Positions 6,601 through 8,235 of a stretch of 8,235 bases of DNA are shown here, one piece after another. The notes under the pieces are model-generated. The model was given only the letters and a program-made list of their open reading frames with translations. It made no database searches and was not told the DNA's origin. The stretch lies in the NCBI GenBank assembly GCA_963725415.1, contig CAVRZY010000113.1, positions 1 through 8,235 on the forward strand. Direction: 5' to 3'. This stretch comes from CAVRZY01 sp963725415 (GTDB lineage: Bacteria > Acidobacteriota > Terriglobia > Bryobacterales > Bryobacteraceae). Position numbers and translations under genes: made by a program. Position 1 is the first letter of the stretch. Each line of letters opens with the position of its first letter.

Positions 6601-6861
6601 GAACTGTCGCCCGCCGTGGCCACGGGCGACGCCAATCCCGTCGCGCCGCTGGCTCGGGCAGTCGATGCGCCTATCAAAGTGCTTTTCGGCGGAGTGCTTG
6701 CCACCATCGTGGATTACGCCGGCGGCGCGCCCGGCTTTGCCGGCCTGTGCCAGGTCAACGCTACCATCCCGGCGAATGCCCCGCTAGGTTCAAACGTGCC
6801 CCTGGCGATTTCCACCGCCAACGCTCATGCCGAACTTGTGGAAATCCCCATCAGCAGGTAG
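3622..6861 (+). CDS. Secreted beta-solenoid protein with C-terminal TIGR03437 (Solibacter-type) domain
   Basis: This protein has 1079 residues. Residues 12-32 form a signal peptide core (TVLRLVQAAVLICLTPQALP), so it is exported. Residues about 48-390 show irregular repeats of short strands with N/D-S-T turns (IIRDSTVEF, IVQRSTVNS, SISNSKVDM, RVSNSTLHQ, ITFDDCDIF, VSVRNSSVG, LTLEDCDLH, VAFEDSTVG), the pattern of a right-handed parallel beta-helix. Residues about 409-485 resemble a transthyretin/carboxypeptidase-regulatory beta-sandwich (LPLGLYDPDGKVVWSGQTGA). Residues about 498-835 form a beta-rich, glycine-rich region opening FSALQGKYQFVQL, of the kind that often precedes TIGR03437 in these bacteria. 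Residues about 845-1079 match TIGR03437 itself: GVVNGASF, APGAIVSLFGSNLA, VTVTVNGTAAPLYFVS, QASIQLPYG, and the closing QVNATIPANAPLG. No catalytic residues can be assigned to the solenoid; carbohydrate or surface binding is a guess. The flanking direct repeats leave it as a single-gene unit. Confidence 0.88.
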   Translation: MQLTHDPVVSITVLRLVQAAVLICLTPQALPSQTPPRQVITHEGPLVLKGTQVYTIENATFIQHGPIEVYDQAQLIIRDSTVEFQQGYHEEFQWRFQGSAQLIVQRSTVNSPFRHTTSFAASSRASIESSELPRIDLEVADTAGVSISNSKVDMVAINNYGGAAVQCPALRVSNSTLHQFDLRFRGKPTGTVRSLKARRFITWALTELQDAQMIVELTNTWFDVTDWQIGGNARITFDDCDIFQLGAEGNAVVSVRNSSVGQVTMNFEKAHRLTLRGLTSGKTITHWSLREADPTSNVPFNYIVENSWVGGWYLRARGDLTLEDCDLHGSPLRPEFNDPTSTVRVVRTYVDNLFLWWSYGTVAFEDSTVGFVYNPAEATPTITGSVRFERKSIETRNGPWRQATVTRQFPVRVLQTNGLPLDGLPLGLYDPDGKVVWSGQTGADGQASFEIAFTDTNYDKTWSLRFGTSEPAITVPVRFLSDTPLMPPIPLNSPAVDFSALQGKYQFVQLLVSAPTGATRTLAGAINFDGNGAYTYTAEGTPGGKGAYWVGGAGNVALVSPMRASDWLSAYLSADGDVLTGASTFAADTNYDFFAAVRAPLGNVTNALLNGTYSGALLEFAPGATPATKSALVSLVAGGTGQFSRVALTGHASDQGGRTVNQSAASATYNLKPDGRGTASFGTAASLLSGDREIFVSKDGTYLVGHLSGRGVLVAAKSTGAGGDFEGRYWITGLSVDGPSWSAASGSLRTLGANRALVAERRRLDERALDYAGLRSYAVNPDGTGALAPSLPKGLANLRLVAPVGPVEAPRAGAFVGAQIGPLNESASQYGIFFGVRAPVFHPTGVFLDPAGVVNGASFAGLPYPLAPGAIVSLFGSNLATREARATSFPLPTKLDDVTVTVNGTAAPLYFVSTTQASIQLPYGLKGNWVTLRVSNSRGMSNEVVAPLAATSPGVFSRPDGRPVVLHADYSLVTPENPARPGETVVIWLTGLGELSPAVATGDANPVAPLARAVDAPIKVLFGGVLATIVDYAGGAPGFAGLCQVNATIPANAPLGSNVPLAISTANAHAELVEIPISR

Positions 6862-6870
6862 ACGATGTTG

Positions 6871-6954
6871 CATCTCCGCCGCGCAGTCAAAGCGCTGTCT
6901 GGCAGGTCTCGTCAACTATGCACGCCGGCGATGTCGAAGATGCCCGACTTGGGG
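6871..6954 (+). repeat. Dispersed 84-bp direct repeat, copy 2
   Basis: This is the partner of 3366-3449, beginning 9 bases after the stop codon of the secreted-protein gene and in the same orientation. The hairpin arms of copy 1 have decayed here to GTCAAAGCG and CTCGTCAAC, so the perfect 9-bp stem is lost, while the loop sequence CTGTCTGGCAGGT is fully kept. Beyond 6954 the similarity continues weakly (CGATC at 6960-6964) if a 2-base gap is allowed. Confidence 0.75.
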
Positions 6955-7000
6955 TGGCTCGATCATGCGCCGCCGCTGACAGGCAACCAAGCACCGCGTT

Positions 7001-7110
7001 CCTCACCCATCACCCCCCCACACCCCCAGTCACCCCACTCCCCCCAAAACATCCCCTTCCCTATCAACAATTTCCACTCCCGCCAACCACCCTCTCCCCC
7101 GAAACCCGTG
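7001..7110 (+). terminator. C-rich, G-poor tract: candidate Rho utilisation site
   Basis: By hand count this 110-base stretch has 64 C and only 5 G, unlike the sequence before it. A long, unstructured, C-over-G RNA segment with many YC dinucleotides just after a stop codon is the classical form of a Rho loading (rut) site. It could end transcription from the secreted-protein gene (stop at 6861) before the ATPase gene. No intrinsic terminator hairpin with a T-run is seen in the 6862-7128 spacer. Alternatively the tract simply shares the C bias of the following gene. Confidence 0.35.
7006..7045 (-). other. Canonical G-quadruplex motif on the minus strand (i-motif on plus)
   Basis: The plus strand has C-runs of 3, 7, 5, 4 and 6 bases (7006-7008, 7013-7019, 7023-7027, 7033-7036, 7040-7045), separated by 3-5 bases. 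The minus strand therefore has five G-runs with short loops, which satisfies the usual four-run G3+ rule with one run to spare. It lies upstream of the ATPase gene. Confidence 0.6.
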
Positions 7111-7118
7111 CTATCTCT

Positions 7119-7122
7119 GGAG
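7119..7122 (+). promoter_or_regulatory. Ribosome binding site (GGAG) of the ATPase gene
   Basis: GGAG lies 6 bases before ATG 7129-7131. It stands out because the preceding 110 bases contain almost no G, and it supports the chosen start. Confidence 0.6.
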
Positions 7123-7128
7123 TCGCCC

Positions 7129-8235
7129 ATGTACCACACGCCTCCCAAACCGCCACACAGCCCCCAACACAACTCGCCCGCCCAGCTCGAACAGCTCCTC
7201 CGCCACGCCTCCCGCGCCTTCCCCTTCTCCTCCGACTTCGGCCAAGCCTTCGTCAGCCTCCCCATCGTCCCCGACGGGCACCAGGTCTGGCCCGTTCGCT
7301 CCGCCCGCTTCCGCGATTGGCTCCTCAACAGCTTCTTCCACGAATTCGAGATCCTGCCCTCCGACCAGTCCTTGCGCCAGGTCCTTCGCCTCACCGAGGC
7401 CCGCGCCCACTGCCAAGGCCTCATTGAGCCCGTCCACTGGCGCGTCGCCGCCGCCCGCCCCGTCTCCTCTGACCCCGCCAACCCCGCGCCCCAATTCATC
7501 GTCCTCAACCTCGCCACCGGTCACGACGAAGTCGTCTGGATCACCCCCACCGGCTGGGAAGTGCTCCCCGGAATAGACGTCCACTTCCGCTCCAGCCGCG
7601 GCAGCCTCCCCCTCCCGCACCCCCTCGCCCAGCAAGGCTTGTCTGGAGACCTCAAGACCGCCTCCTTCACGCAATCCACCCCCGCCTCTCCGCCGCAGGC
7701 GGACTGCACGGCGCCCAGCCGGCCCTCTGACCAGCCCGACCTCACCGCCCTCCGTTCCCTCCTCAACCTCGCCACCGACCAGGACTGGCTCCGCTGCCTC
7801 GCCTGGCTCCTCGCCGCTCTGCGCCCCTCCGGCCCCTACCCCATTCTCATCCTCCACGGACCGCCCGGCAGCGGCAAGTCCACCGCCGCCCGTATGCTTC
7901 GCTCCCTGGTCGATCCCTCCTCCGCCCCGCTCTGCCCGCTGCCCTCCTCCGACCGCCAGCTCCTCGCCCTCGCCTTCCACAATTGGATCCTCGCCTTCGA
8001 CCATGTCTCCGCCCTCCCCCGCAACCTCTCCGACGCCCTCTGCCGCCTCTCCTCCGGCGCCGCCTTCTTCCTCCGCGAGCGCTGGGATGAGCGCGAGGCC
8101 CTGCCCCTCACCCTCCAGCGCCCCATCATCCTCACCGTCCCCACCGACCCCGCCACCGGCCCTCGCTGGAGGCCTCACCCGGATCTGGCCGACCGCGCCC
8201 TCACCGTCTCCCTGCCCACCATCCCACCTCACCGC
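7129..8235 (+). CDS. P-loop ATPase of a mobile-element/primase-associated type (3' end beyond the window)
   Basis: The frame is open from ATG 7129 to the last base (369 codons) with no stop, so the C-terminus is missing. Residues about 40-175 form an N-terminal region (WPVRSARFRDWLLNSFF, then PVHWRVAA, FIVLNLATG, WEVLPGIDVHFR). Residues 180-205 are a proline/serine linker. An ATPase core follows: Walker A GPPGSGKST (244-252) and a Walker B-like strand NWILAFDHVSALP with D291. The signature LSDALCRLSSGAAFFLRERW comes next, then RPIILTVP (possible sensor 1) and HPDLADRALTVSLP, which ends in a likely arginine-finger or sensor segment. This order, including the preserved AFD.VS.LP and LADRA words, is what I remember from ATPases encoded on phages, plasmids and integrative elements that are annotated as primase or D5-like helicase relatives. 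That link is from memory, not a search. Nearly all codons end in C, unlike the upstream genes. The large opposite-strand frame here is its G-rich shadow. Confidence 0.8.
   Translation, partial: MYHTPPKPPHSPQHNSPAQLEQLLRHASRAFPFSSDFGQAFVSLPIVPDGHQVWPVRSARFRDWLLNSFFHEFEILPSDQSLRQVLRLTEARAHCQGLIEPVHWRVAAARPVSSDPANPAPQFIVLNLATGHDEVVWITPTGWEVLPGIDVHFRSSRGSLPLPHPLAQQGLSGDLKTASFTQSTPASPPQADCTAPSRPSDQPDLTALRSLLNLATDQDWLRCLAWLLAALRPSGPYPILILHGPPGSGKSTAARMLRSLVDPSSAPLCPLPSSDRQLLALAFHNWILAFDHVSALPRNLSDALCRLSSGAAFFLRERWDEREALPLTLQRPIILTVPTDPATGPRWRPHPDLADRALTVSLPTIPPHR
7689..7703. repeat. Small perfect palindromic unit (TCCGCC-GCA-GGCGGA) inside the ATPase linker
   Basis: A 6-bp perfect inverted repeat with a 3-base loop lies exactly in the proline/serine linker between the two domains of the ATPase (about residues 187-192). 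Short GC palindromes of this form are dispersed repeat units in several high-GC bacteria and are tolerated inside coding linkers. One copy alone cannot prove this. Confidence 0.4.

Noticed and set aside
7111..8232. A 373-codon minus-strand reading frame opposite the ATPase gene
   Set aside because: Its translation is a glycine/glutamate/valine-rich low-complexity string with no domain. It is the expected antisense shadow of a gene whose codons end in C, and the plus strand carries a clear Walker A and Walker B protein.

Overview
The window looks like high-GC chromosomal DNA from an acidobacterium of the Solibacter/Bryobacter group. The main reason is the large secreted protein at 3622-6861. 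It ends in the roughly 230-residue domain catalogued as TIGR03437, which is greatly expanded in Candidatus Solibacter and relatives. The assignment rests on recognising the domain by eye, not on a database search.

Layout. Positions 1-549 hold only coding remnants: a 5'-truncated reading frame that stops at 174, and a short beta-strand-like C-terminus that stops at 549. A minus-strand gene (539-1078) encodes a small two-helix membrane protein of unknown function. Positions 1079-1355 hold no convincing gene. A secreted SAM-dependent methyltransferase lies on the minus strand (1356-2042) and is interrupted by one in-frame TGA, with good coding sequence on both sides. A spacer of about 530 bases follows, then a compact vapB-vapC toxin-antitoxin operon on the plus strand (2575-3209). 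A possible 51-residue minus-strand gene converges on vapC. The 1079-residue secreted beta-solenoid/TIGR03437 protein comes next (3622-6861). It is bracketed by two direct copies of an 84-base dispersed repeat, at 3366-3449 and 6871-6954. After the second copy comes an extremely C-rich, G-poor leader. The last gene, a P-loop ATPase resembling mobile-element helicase/primase-associated ATPases, starts at 7129 and runs off the window end.

How the parts relate. Apart from vapBC, nothing looks like a multi-gene pathway. The mixture suggests an accessory region: decayed genes, a toxin-antitoxin pair, dispersed hairpin-bearing repeats, and a mobile-element-type ATPase with codon use unlike its neighbours. 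The points most worth following up are the repeat family and its placement, the methyltransferase stop codon, the C-rich tract at 7001-7110 (candidate Rho site on the plus-strand RNA and G-quadruplex motif on the minus strand), and the terminal ATPase. I found no RNA genes, CRISPR arrays or recognisable insertion sequences.
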